Below, piece by piece: positions 25,038 to 33,556 of a stretch of 37,841 nt of DNA (its first letter is position 1; every line of letters begins with the position of its first letter). Below the pieces are notes generated by a model that worked only from the letters and a program-made list of their open reading frames with translations, made no database searches and had not been told where the DNA came from. The translations under genes and the position numbers were made by a program. The stretch is from positions 71,134 through 108,974 of the forward strand of contig JAGYML010000001.1 in NCBI GenBank assembly GCA_018400615.1. The letters are read 5' to 3'. This stretch comes from a bacterium (lineage in GTDB: Bacteria > Bacillota_I > Bacilli_A > Izemoplasmatales > Izemoplasmataceae).

Positions 25038-25896
25038 TACCCATTCGCTCCTACAGCGCTATTTTTATATTTCCATAGGCATTCTGCTTATGGTCGTGGG
25101 CTTTTATTATTTCATTCTGCCCGCGTCTTTGGTCATTGGCGGGGTCAGTGGTGTGGGCGTGCTTTTCAGTGAACTCTTGGACATCCAGGTGTCTTTGGTC
25201 GTGCTCATACTCAATGTGATTCTACTTGGACTTGGCTGGCTCATGCTGGGACGAAAATCGTTTATCAGAAGTATTTACGGATCCTTGTTGTTTCCGTTTT
25301 TCATATTTTTATTCGAAACGTTTTCCCCTATGCTTTCCATGCCTGATGACTTTTTGCTTTATGTCACCTTTGGAGGATTTTTCCTCGGACTTGGGTTTGG
25401 CATTGTCATCAAATATGGGGGTACAAGTGGGGGCACGGACATTCCAATCAAGATTTTGAGTCGGTACCTCGACTTGCCTCTGAGTACTTCCATTTATCTT
25501 GTGGATGGATTGATTATTGTCTCGGGTATTGTCGCATTTTATGCTGAAAGTGGCATCTCGCTTGGGCTTTATGCGATTTTGACGACTGTGATTGCAGGCA
25601 AAATCGCGGACTTCGTAGTCGCAGGCACCAACATGCTCAAGGCGGTGCACATTATCACCGACCATCCAAGACGCATCAAACGCCTCATTTATGAAAAAAT
25701 AGACCGTGGGGTCAGCCTTGTACCCATTGAAGGCGGTTACCACGAAAGTGAAAAAATCATGCTTGTCTCGATTATTACAAGAGATGAGTACTACACCATC
25801 AAGAACATCATTGCAAAAGAGGACCCAGAAGCGTTTGTGTTTGCAAGCCCGGCTACAGAAATCCAGGGCGATTTTTCCAAACGGTTGGAGGATTGA
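25021..25896 (+). CDS. YitT family membrane protein (DUF161/DUF2179)
   Basis: This 291-residue protein has five or six N-terminal membrane segments (about residues 14-205) with the family motif VIGGVSGVG and GGTSGGTDIPIKI, followed by a soluble DUF2179 domain (about 208-285). The function of the family is not settled; transport has been suggested. ATG 25021 lies nine bases after AAGGAGG (25005-25011), which itself is inside prfB. The TGA overlaps the spacing region of the next gene. Confidence 0.88.
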   Translation: MKASLNTHSLLQRYFYISIGILLMVVGFYYFILPASLVIGGVSGVGVLFSELLDIQVSLVVLILNVILLGLGWLMLGRKSFIRSIYGSLLFPFFIFLFETFSPMLSMPDDFLLYVTFGGFFLGLGFGIVIKYGGTSGGTDIPIKILSRYLDLPLSTSIYLVDGLIIVSGIVAFYAESGISLGLYAILTTVIAGKIADFVVAGTNMLKAVHIITDHPRRIKRLIYEKIDRGVSLVPIEGGYHESEKIMLVSIITRDEYYTIKNIIAKEDPEAFVFASPATEIQGDFSKRLED

Positions 25897-25901
25897 TTGA
25901 A

Positions 25902-27329
25902 ATGAAAAAACGGCTATTTTTGACATTTGCACTCATAGTCAGTGTACTCACACTCGCCGCTTGCAACGTACCGGATTTCTCAGGCAACGGGACTGACAGT
26001 GATAAAGCGGCTATTTTCGAGGAAGCCATGGAGGCCCTTGAAGACAGCCATTACAAGGAACCTTCACGCGATGAACTATATCAAGGCGCCATCGAAGGCA
26101 TGTTTGACGCCCTCGATGATCCTTATTCGCAGTATTTTTCACAAGAGGACTATGAGCGTTTCCATGACAGCTTGTCCGAATCGTTCGTAGGCATCGGTGT
26201 CAGTGTGGAAAACGTGGATGGCACCGTCATCATCAGGAAGGTATGGGCGGATTCCCCAGCTATGGAAGCAGGCCTTCAACCGGGTGATGCGATTACCCAT
26301 ATCAACGGTGAATCCTATGAAGACAAATCCTACTACGAAACCGTAGCGGACGTTCAAGGAGAAGAAGGCACGACCGTGGAAGTCGGAGTTTCGAGGGTTG
26401 GGGTCAAAGAGTCCATCACCTTTGAAATGACACGCGAGGAAATCGAGAACCCCACAGTGGTATCCGATCTCATCGAACAAGATGACCAGACAATCGGTGT
26501 GATTGAAGTCCATAGCTTCGGCGGCGAGACATTCTCAAGATTCAAAGCCGTGGTGGATAATTTCGAATCCAAAGACATTGACGGTCTCATCATAGATTTG
26601 CGTGACAATGGTGGCGGGTATTTGGCGACCGTCAACCGCATGCTTGACATGTTTCTTACTACAGGCGACCTCCCCATGTTCACCATTGAACAAAGAATTG
26701 ATGGCGAATGGGTCACTCAGCCCTACGAAGCCACTGAAAGTGAAAGAAAGAGCTACGACATTCTCACCATCGTCAATGGCTTTTCCGCAAGTGCTTCAGA
26801 AGTCTTTGCGGCAGGCATGAAGGAAAAAGGTGGGTATGACGTGCTCGGGATGGATACCTTTGGCAAAGGGACCATGCAGTCCAGTGATGACTTGGAACCA
26901 TACAGTGAAGACGAGTTGCACATTTCAAGAGGCCGTTGGTTGACGCCTGAGGGGAACTGGGTGGATCCCGATATGGGAGACATCAAAGCCATCAGCCCGA
27001 CAATCAAGGTGGAACAGAATCCGCTTTTCACAGGGTACAACGTTTATCTAAGCGAAGGGGAGACACTGGAATTCGACACGGTCTCACCTCGTATTGAAAA
27101 CGCTCAGAGAATACTGAACGCCCTTGGCTACAGTATCAGAAGTGATGGCTACTTCGACGATGAGACGCAAAACGCCGTGAGTGATTTCCAAGCCAACAAT
27201 GGGTTGAATGAAACCGGCATTATCAATGCGACCACCGCTTCGAAGCTTTCGGAATTCTTTTACGAATACCGTACTGACAAGGCCAACGACACCCAATATC
27301 AAGCGGCATTGGATTATTTCTTGCAATGA
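25902..27329 (+). CDS. Lipoprotein carboxyl-terminal processing protease (S41) with peptidoglycan-binding domain
   Basis: This 475-residue protein has a type II signal peptide with lipobox LAAC (Cys21), so it should be anchored outside the membrane as a lipoprotein. A PDZ domain (about 95-180, FVGIGVSVENVDG and AMEAGLQPGDAITHING) is followed by the S41 protease core with the Ser297/Lys322 dyad (SASASEVFA and FGKGTMQ, 25 residues apart as in Prc). A C-terminal PG_binding_1 domain (about 395-455) is present. It resembles CtpA/CtpB of Bacillus. ATG 25902 follows GGAGG by ten bases. The TGA overlaps the recX ATG by three bases. Confidence 0.92.
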   Translation: MKKRLFLTFALIVSVLTLAACNVPDFSGNGTDSDKAAIFEEAMEALEDSHYKEPSRDELYQGAIEGMFDALDDPYSQYFSQEDYERFHDSLSESFVGIGVSVENVDGTVIIRKVWADSPAMEAGLQPGDAITHINGESYEDKSYYETVADVQGEEGTTVEVGVSRVGVKESITFEMTREEIENPTVVSDLIEQDDQTIGVIEVHSFGGETFSRFKAVVDNFESKDIDGLIIDLRDNGGGYLATVNRMLDMFLTTGDLPMFTIEQRIDGEWVTQPYEATESERKSYDILTIVNGFSASASEVFAAGMKEKGGYDVLGMDTFGKGTMQSSDDLEPYSEDELHISRGRWLTPEGNWVDPDMGDIKAISPTIKVEQNPLFTGYNVYLSEGETLEFDTVSPRIENAQRILNALGYSIRSDGYFDDETQNAVSDFQANNGLNETGIINATTASKLSEFFYEYRTDKANDTQYQAALDYFLQ

Positions 27330-28108
27330 TTGATATTACAAAGCTGAAGGCGTCTGGCAAGCTTTATGAACTGACACTCAAAGATGAATCAGGTACCATA
27401 GAGACATTCAAGGTGCACCCCGATACCGTGGTGCACCACCATCTTTTCAATAAGAAAACGCTCACTGAAAACCAAGTGAAAACACTGAAGACGGAAAACG
27501 CTTCCACTTTACTCAGTGAAAAGGCCCTTGACTACCTCAGTAGAAAGGACTATTCAAGGGCGGGGCTCAAAAAGAAACTCGCCCTCCACGGAAACAGTGA
27601 AGTGGTGGAATCCACCTTGGACTACTTGGAAAAAGTTGGGTATCTCAATGATGACAAGGCGCTTGATAACCTTGTCGAAGCCATGTGGGAATATTCACTG
27701 AAGGGCCCGGGTGCCATCAAGGACAAGGCGCTCCGAGAAAACTTCAAGGAAAGTGCTATCGATGCCCGTCTTTGTCCCTACAAGGAAGCGTCGCTTGATA
27801 AGAGACTGACACAGTTCATCAAGAAGACGTATCCGGCTTATGCGCGTTACCCCAAAAGAAAAGTCAAGGAAAAACTTCTCAGGCAATGCCTTTCCAACGG
27901 GTATGAAGCGGACACTGCACGCCAGGTAATTGAGCAGTTCGTAGCCACACTCAACACTCAGTCAATGGAAGAGACACTGCTTTCAAAGCGCGTGGAAAAG
28001 CTTAAAGACCGCTACGATCTGAGTGATTTCAAAAGCAAAGGCAAACTGATACAGAAACTGATGCGTGAAGGCTTTGAATATGAAGCCATCAAGAATTTAC
28101 TGAAATGA
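27326..28108 (+). CDS. recX: Regulatory protein RecX
   Basis: This 260-residue helical-repeat protein modulates RecA filaments. The core LDYLSRKDYSRAGLKKKL, the LDYLEKVGYLNDD segment, and the C-terminal FKSKGKLIQKLMREGFEYEAIKNLL repeat are typical of the three-helix RecX repeats. Its length fits the long Bacillota form (about 260-270). The ATG overlaps the protease stop, so translation is coupled. recA is not nearby. glgB starts nine bases after its stop, with no promoter or terminator seen between them, so recX and the glycogen genes may share transcripts. Confidence 0.9.
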   Translation: MIDITKLKASGKLYELTLKDESGTIETFKVHPDTVVHHHLFNKKTLTENQVKTLKTENASTLLSEKALDYLSRKDYSRAGLKKKLALHGNSEVVESTLDYLEKVGYLNDDKALDNLVEAMWEYSLKGPGAIKDKALRENFKESAIDARLCPYKEASLDKRLTQFIKKTYPAYARYPKRKVKEKLLRQCLSNGYEADTARQVIEQFVATLNTQSMEETLLSKRVEKLKDRYDLSDFKSKGKLIQKLMREGFEYEAIKNLLK

Positions 28109-28117
28109 GGGATAGGC

Positions 28118-29989
28118 ATGAAACAATTTCCAGCAGATACCATGTATTATTTTCACAACGGTGAGCTCACCAATGCATACGACTATTTCGGAGCCCACCT
28201 GATCAAGGAAAACGGCACCATCACGAAAACACGGTTCACAGTGTATGCACCGAATGCGTCGGCTGTACACGTGATAGGCAGCTTCAATGATTACATCCCA
28301 GGCGCGCATATGTTGAAGCGAATTGATGAAGCGGGTGTCTTCAGCCTTGATATCAAGAAAAATTTAAAGGACAAACCTTACAAGTACATCATAGAAGCTT
28401 CGTCCGGTCAGTGGTTATACAAAAGTGACCCGTTTGGGTTTTACCATGCCCTTCGTCCCGATACGAACTCAATCGTCGTGGACAGGGATATCTATACGTG
28501 GAAAGACAGTACGTTCATGGAAAAAAGGAAACACGAGGCACCTTATGAGCGCCCCATGAACCTCTATGAATTGCATGTAGGGACCTGGATGCAAAAACCC
28601 AACGGAGACTTTCATACCTACAGTGAACTGGTGGATCACTTGATTCCCTATCTCAAGAGCCATCATTATACCCACGTTGAACTCATGCCAATCATCGAGC
28701 ACCCCTTTGATGGTTCATGGGGGTATCAGGCGACTGGCTTTTACGGGGTCACGTCCCGCTATGGCAGTATCGGCGACTTCAAGTATTTTGTGGACCAGTG
28801 CCACCAAAACAACATTCGCGTGATTCTTGACTGGGTACCTTCACATATCTGCAAGGACGCACACGGCCTTCATATGTTCGATGGCGCTCCTCTTTTCGAA
28901 TACGAAGATCCCTCCATGCGTGAAAATGTGGGATGGGGCACGGCGAATTTGGACCTTGGAAAAGGCGTAACCCAAAGCTTCTTGATTTCCTCAACCCTTT
29001 ATTTCATGCGTGAATTCCATATTGACGGCTTCAGAGTGGACGCGGTCTCCAATATATTCTATTACCACGGGGATCCTTCACAAGGTGAAAGCGAAGGGGG
29101 TCTTACATTCCTGAAAAAACTCAGTAAGACGCTGTTCGCCCACCATCCTCATGCCTTGTTGGTAGCGGAAGATTCGAGTGCTTACCCGAAAGTCACCCAT
29201 CCCCTTGAACACGGCGGGGTCGGCTTCAACTACAAATGGAACATGGGCTGGATGAACGATACCCTCAAATACTTTGAACTGGACCCTGTTCACAGGAAAT
29301 ACCATCATGACTATCTGACGTTTTCTCTGATGTATGCCTTCAGTGAAAACTACATTCTTCCCTTCTCTCACGATGAAGTGGTCCATGGGAAGAAATCACT
29401 CGTAGACAAGATGCCGGGGGATTATTGGCAAAAATTCGCAAACTACCGCGCCCTCATAGGGTATTTGCATACGCATCCGGGAAAACCATTGATGTTCATG
29501 GGCGGAGAATTCGCCCAGATGCACGAATGGAAAGACCACACGGAACTCGACTGGCATCTGCTTCAATACCCCATGCATGATTCAGCCAACCGTTTCAACA
29601 AGGCGATGAACCAACTCACCATTCAAGAACCCGCCCTTCATGAGTTGGACCATCAAAGCGAAGGGTTTCAGTGGATTGACGCCGATAACAGGGATTATTC
29701 CATCTTTACGTTTCTGCGCTATGCAAAAAACAAAAAAGACTTTGTGGTCGTCGCGCTCAATCTGACGCCGCAAGTGCACCATGATTTCAGAGTCGGGGTG
29801 CCTAAAAAAGGCTATTACAATGAACTTATAAACAGTGATTATGCCACATATGGGGGATCCGATATCTACAACGGACTTCCCCTTGAAAGTGAAAAAATTC
29901 CGATGCACGGATTCAAGCACTCCATTCGCATGGAACTCTCACCCCTGTCTGTCACCATCTTAAAGTGGGAGGCCAAGCATGAAGACTAG
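28118..29989 (+). CDS. glgB: 1,4-alpha-glucan branching enzyme
   Basis: This 623-residue GH13 enzyme introduces alpha-1,6 branches into glycogen. An N-terminal CBM48 domain (about residues 25-115) leads into the barrel, with YELHVGTW, VELMPIIEHPFDGSWGYQ, the nucleophile Asp in DGFRVDAVSNI, the acid Glu in LLVAEDSSAYP and LPFSHDEVVHGKKSL. Length is normal for the short bacterial type. The ATG follows GAGGGATAGGC. It is first of the glg genes, overlaps glgC by 11 bases and may depend on read-through from recX. Confidence 0.97.
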   Translation: MKQFPADTMYYFHNGELTNAYDYFGAHLIKENGTITKTRFTVYAPNASAVHVIGSFNDYIPGAHMLKRIDEAGVFSLDIKKNLKDKPYKYIIEASSGQWLYKSDPFGFYHALRPDTNSIVVDRDIYTWKDSTFMEKRKHEAPYERPMNLYELHVGTWMQKPNGDFHTYSELVDHLIPYLKSHHYTHVELMPIIEHPFDGSWGYQATGFYGVTSRYGSIGDFKYFVDQCHQNNIRVILDWVPSHICKDAHGLHMFDGAPLFEYEDPSMRENVGWGTANLDLGKGVTQSFLISSTLYFMREFHIDGFRVDAVSNIFYYHGDPSQGESEGGLTFLKKLSKTLFAHHPHALLVAEDSSAYPKVTHPLEHGGVGFNYKWNMGWMNDTLKYFELDPVHRKYHHDYLTFSLMYAFSENYILPFSHDEVVHGKKSLVDKMPGDYWQKFANYRALIGYLHTHPGKPLMFMGGEFAQMHEWKDHTELDWHLLQYPMHDSANRFNKAMNQLTIQEPALHELDHQSEGFQWIDADNRDYSIFTFLRYAKNKKDFVVVALNLTPQVHHDFRVGVPKKGYYNELINSDYATYGGSDIYNGLPLESEKIPMHGFKHSIRMELSPLSVTILKWEAKHED

Positions 29990-31115
29990 AGCACTCGCGA
30001 TGGTGCTTGTAGGGGGGCGGGGTTCCCGCTTGCACCCGATAACGAAAAGAAAAGCCAAACCGGCGGTGAGTTTTGGTGGCAAGTACAAACTTGTTGATTT
30101 CGTGCTTTCAAATCTTACCAATGCCCATCTCACCACGGTTGGGGTCGTCACGCAATATGAACCCTACAGCCTCATGAATTACATTCAACACGGCGCTACG
30201 TGGGACTTGGACATTCCCGATGGGGGCATCCATTTCCTTACGCCCTATACGTCTTATGAAGGCGATCAGTGGCAAAAAGGCACCGCCCATGCCGTACGGC
30301 AGCATCAGTATTTCATCGATCACTACAACCCTGAGTACGTACTGATCCTCTCAGGTGACCACATCTACAAAATGGATTACAACAACCTGATTGACGCCCA
30401 TGCGAAAAGCGGGGCCCACATGACCATGGGGGTCTTTACGCCTAACGATTCCCTTAAGCGTTATGGGGTCGTCAATATCGACAGTGAGGGCAAGGTCACG
30501 GACTTCGAGGAGAAACCGGCTACCCCTAACGCCCATGCCTACGCATCAATGGGGGTGTATGTGTTTACCCAGGAATGCCTCAAAAACATTCTCAATGACG
30601 AAACCCAGGAAGAATTCGATTTTGGCAAAGACGTCATCCCCAAAGCTTTAAGAGAAAACTACGATGTGAGAACGTATAGGTTTGATGGGTATTTCAGAGA
30701 CGTTGGAACCATTGAAAACCTCTACAAGACAAACATGGACTTGCTAGATCACCCTGAATACCTCAAACTCAATGACTACAACCATCTGCCACTTTTCACC
30801 CGTTCAAGCGACATGCCACCGCATCATGTCATGCGCCATGATCTCATCAAAACGAGTCTTATCTCTGATGGGTGCCTGGTGAGTGGCACGGTCATTCATT
30901 CCATCCTCTCCAATGGCGTTACCATCAAGGAAGACGCACACATTGAGGATTCGCTTATTTTCTCCAGTGCGGTCGTGGGTGAAAATTCCGTGGTCAAAAA
31001 CGCCATCGTACTGGAAGACACCATCATTTTGCCCAATACGGAACTCGTGTTTGACGAAGTGACTGTCATAGACAACGAAACACTTTGGGCGCTTGGAGGT
31101 GAAGGCAATGATTGA
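29979..31115 (+). CDS. glgC: Glucose-1-phosphate adenylyltransferase, catalytic subunit
   Basis: This 378-residue enzyme makes ADP-glucose from glucose-1-phosphate and ATP, the committed step of glycogen synthesis. The N-terminal LVGGRGSRLHPITKRKAKPAV nucleotide loop is intact, with GGKYKLVDFVLSN, SGDHIYKMDY and FEEKP. A left-handed beta-helix follows from about residue 290. The ATG follows GGGAGG and sits inside the end of glgB. The TGA overlaps the next gene by eight bases. The GlgD-type partner subunit is encoded directly downstream, fused to glycogen synthase. Confidence 0.96.
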   Translation: MKTRALAMVLVGGRGSRLHPITKRKAKPAVSFGGKYKLVDFVLSNLTNAHLTTVGVVTQYEPYSLMNYIQHGATWDLDIPDGGIHFLTPYTSYEGDQWQKGTAHAVRQHQYFIDHYNPEYVLILSGDHIYKMDYNNLIDAHAKSGAHMTMGVFTPNDSLKRYGVVNIDSEGKVTDFEEKPATPNAHAYASMGVYVFTQECLKNILNDETQEEFDFGKDVIPKALRENYDVRTYRFDGYFRDVGTIENLYKTNMDLLDHPEYLKLNDYNHLPLFTRSSDMPPHHVMRHDLIKTSLISDGCLVSGTVIHSILSNGVTIKEDAHIEDSLIFSSAVVGENSVVKNAIVLEDTIILPNTELVFDEVTVIDNETLWALGGEGND

Positions 31116-33510
31116 CATGCTCGTCATCATCGATGCATCGCACCGTGATGCATTTGACAAACTGACCCTTCACAGAACCCCGGGGGCACTGCCTTTTGCC
31201 GGGAAGTACCGATTGATTGATTTTACCCTGTCAAACATCAAGAATGCCGGGGTCATCAACGCGGCGATTTTCCCCTTGGGCAATTACCGCTCCATGCAAG
31301 ACCACGTGGGAAGTGGGAAACGCTGGAACCTTGACCGACGCAATGACGGACTCTTCATCCTACCGCCCAAAAACATGCTCTTGCCGGGCGAAGAAATGCT
31401 GTCCTTTCAGCGGATGCACGAACACATTGAATACTTCAGACGAAGCCCTCAAAAATACGTGATGATCACCCCGCCTTCAATTGTATGGAACACGGATATT
31501 GAAAAACTACTTGATGCTCACAAGGCATCCAGGGCTCACATCAGTGAAATCATGCACGGAGGAAAACGCCTCAAGACCTTCATTATAGAAAAAAGACTGC
31601 TACTCAACTACATTCTTGAATACGATATGATTCCTTATAAAACCCTCAAGGATCTGATTGTAGATCCCAAGATAGACAAGAACATGATTGACCATGAAGG
31701 CTACACTTCCATGATCACCAACCCCTATGTCTATCTCAAAAGCAACCTGGATATGCTCAAGTTTGAAATAGGGAAAACCATCTTTTCAAATGACTATCCG
31801 ATTATCTCCAAAGAAAAACCCGCACCCCCCACCTTTTACGGCCATGACGCACGGATTGCCAACAGCATGATATCCAGTGGCACATCGGTGTATGGAACCG
31901 TTGAGAATTCCATCATCGGACGCGATTGCATCATACAAAAGAAAAGCGCCATCAAAAACAGCGTCATCATGAACAACTCCGTGATTGAAGAAGGGGTTCA
32001 GCTCAACAACGTCATTTTGGACAAAGGCACCGTCGTCAAACAAAACACCGTACTCGAAGGTACGCCAATCAACCCCTTCGTCACCCAAAAAGAACAAATC
32101 ATCACCGACCACAGCGGGCTCAAAGTGCTCATGGTCGCAAGCGAAGTACACCCCTACGCCAAGACAGGTGGCCTCGCCGACATTACCGGTGGTTTGTCAC
32201 GCGCCCTTTCAAAAAAAGGCATTGAAGTGAGTGTAGCGATTCCCCTTTACAAAAGCGTAAAGGAGAATTACCACGAAAGCTATCAATTCGTCACCAGCCA
32301 TACAACCGAATACAAGGGAGAAAAACAGGAAGTCAGAGTCCATGTGCTATACAAAAGCAAGGTCAAATACTACTTCCTTGAAAACTTCAAGTACTTTGAA
32401 AGACCCTCCCTTTACGGCTATGAAGATGACTGTGAACGCTTTTCATTTTTCAACATCGTGCTTGAAGAAGTCATGGATTCCCTTGATGACTTCGATCTTT
32501 TACACCTGCACGACTGGCAGGCAAGCCTCATGCCCGTGCTTATGAAAGTGAAACGGAAAAAACCTCTCAAATCCGTTTTGACCATTCACAACATCGACTA
32601 CCAGGGCCTATGCAATCCTGAGGTGTTGTCCGGGCGGGTCATGCCTTTTGAAAGCGAACGTCTCAACTTCCTTGAAATCGGCATTGCGGAGGCCACGCGC
32701 ATCACCACCGTGTCTCCGACTTACCGTGAGGAACTGCGTCACGAGTACTACGCCAAGAACCTTACTTACCCCCTTGCAAGACGCGACCGCGATTTTTACG
32801 GAATTCTAAACGGAATCTCCAGCAAACACCGCCCCATCAAGGATCCGCTCATCTTGTCGAAATACGATGTGAACGACACCTTCCCAAAAACCGAAAACAA
32901 GCTTTTCTTGCAAAGGAAAATGAAACTTTCCATGGGTGTACGCAATTTCGTAGTGGCGATGGTGAGCCGCATCACCGAACAAAAAGGCTTCAACCTCATA
33001 CTTGAAGCGATGGACCATTTCCTGGAAAAACACGACACCGTTCAGTTCGTGTTGCTTGGCACAGGCGATGAATCCATTGTGGAACGTCTGAAGATACTCA
33101 AAGACGCCCACCCCACTCAAATCAGCCTCAATATTGGCTATGATTCCGCCGTACCGAATTACCTCTATGCAGGCGCAGATTTATTTCTGATGCCCTCAAG
33201 GGTCGAACCGTGTGGCCTGGGACAGATGATTGCGATGCGGTATGGAACGCTTCCTCTGGTTCACAAAACCGGTGGACTCGCCGACAGTGTTGAGCCATAT
33301 GACCCCATTTCCAAACAGGGAACCGGGTTCATGTTTGACACTTTTGAAGTCGAGGCTCTTGAAAATACGCTCGAGAATGCGTATCATGTATACTTGGAAG
33401 AAAAAGATGTATGGAAAAGCATGGTAAGACGTGCTATGCAAGTGGACTTCAGCCTTGATACTCAGGCGCAGAAAATGCTTGAAATCTATCAAACGCTGTT
33501 CAATGAATAA
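31108..33510 (+). CDS. glgDA: GlgD-GlgA fusion: ADP-glucose pyrophosphorylase regulatory subunit joined to glycogen synthase
   Basis: This 800-residue protein joins two normally separate enzymes in one frame. Residues 1-337 are GlgD-like: GKYRLIDFTLSN and a C-terminal beta-helix are present, but the GGxGxRL catalytic loop is missing (LVIIDASHRDAF instead), as in regulatory GlgD. Residues 338-800 are a nearly full glycogen synthase: LKVLMVASEVHPYAKTGGLAD with the KTGGL ADP-glucose loop (352-356), LHLHDWQASL, VSRITEQKGFNL and SRVEPCGLGQM. Bacterial GlgA is usually about 475 residues, so the domain is complete. ATG 31108 lies five bases after GGAGGTGA; an in-frame GTG-like start at 31093 has no ribosome binding site. 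Confidence 0.93.
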   Translation: MIDMLVIIDASHRDAFDKLTLHRTPGALPFAGKYRLIDFTLSNIKNAGVINAAIFPLGNYRSMQDHVGSGKRWNLDRRNDGLFILPPKNMLLPGEEMLSFQRMHEHIEYFRRSPQKYVMITPPSIVWNTDIEKLLDAHKASRAHISEIMHGGKRLKTFIIEKRLLLNYILEYDMIPYKTLKDLIVDPKIDKNMIDHEGYTSMITNPYVYLKSNLDMLKFEIGKTIFSNDYPIISKEKPAPPTFYGHDARIANSMISSGTSVYGTVENSIIGRDCIIQKKSAIKNSVIMNNSVIEEGVQLNNVILDKGTVVKQNTVLEGTPINPFVTQKEQIITDHSGLKVLMVASEVHPYAKTGGLADITGGLSRALSKKGIEVSVAIPLYKSVKENYHESYQFVTSHTTEYKGEKQEVRVHVLYKSKVKYYFLENFKYFERPSLYGYEDDCERFSFFNIVLEEVMDSLDDFDLLHLHDWQASLMPVLMKVKRKKPLKSVLTIHNIDYQGLCNPEVLSGRVMPFESERLNFLEIGIAEATRITTVSPTYREELRHEYYAKNLTYPLARRDRDFYGILNGISSKHRPIKDPLILSKYDVNDTFPKTENKLFLQRKMKLSMGVRNFVVAMVSRITEQKGFNLILEAMDHFLEKHDTVQFVLLGTGDESIVERLKILKDAHPTQISLNIGYDSAVPNYLYAGADLFLMPSRVEPCGLGQMIAMRYGTLPLVHKTGGLADSVEPYDPISKQGTGFMFDTFEVEALENTLENAYHVYLEEKDVWKSMVRRAMQVDFSLDTQAQKMLEIYQTLFNE

Positions 33511-33521
33511 ATACGAACCAG

Positions 33522-33556
33522 AAAGGAGTGACGGATTCGTCCGTCAAATACTTATG
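33522..33556 (+). promoter_or_regulatory. glgP ribosome binding site with a bridging UUCG hairpin
   Basis: The Shine-Dalgarno AAAGGAG (33522-33528) is 25 bases before ATG 33554. Between them GACGGA-TTCG-TCCGTC (33530-33545) forms a perfect 6-bp hairpin with a UUCG tetraloop, extended by a T-A pair (33529 with 33546). If folded, the effective spacing is seven bases (33547-33553), the optimum. Bacteriophage T4 gene 25 is a known case of a hairpin shortening the spacing this way. Confidence 0.6.

Noticed and set aside
27493-27506. A third cre-like match (GGAAAACGCTTCCA) upstream of the glg genes
   Set aside because: It lies inside the recX coding sequence about 600 bases before glgB, with no promoter nearby, so it is probably a chance match. 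Roadblock control of glg cannot be excluded.
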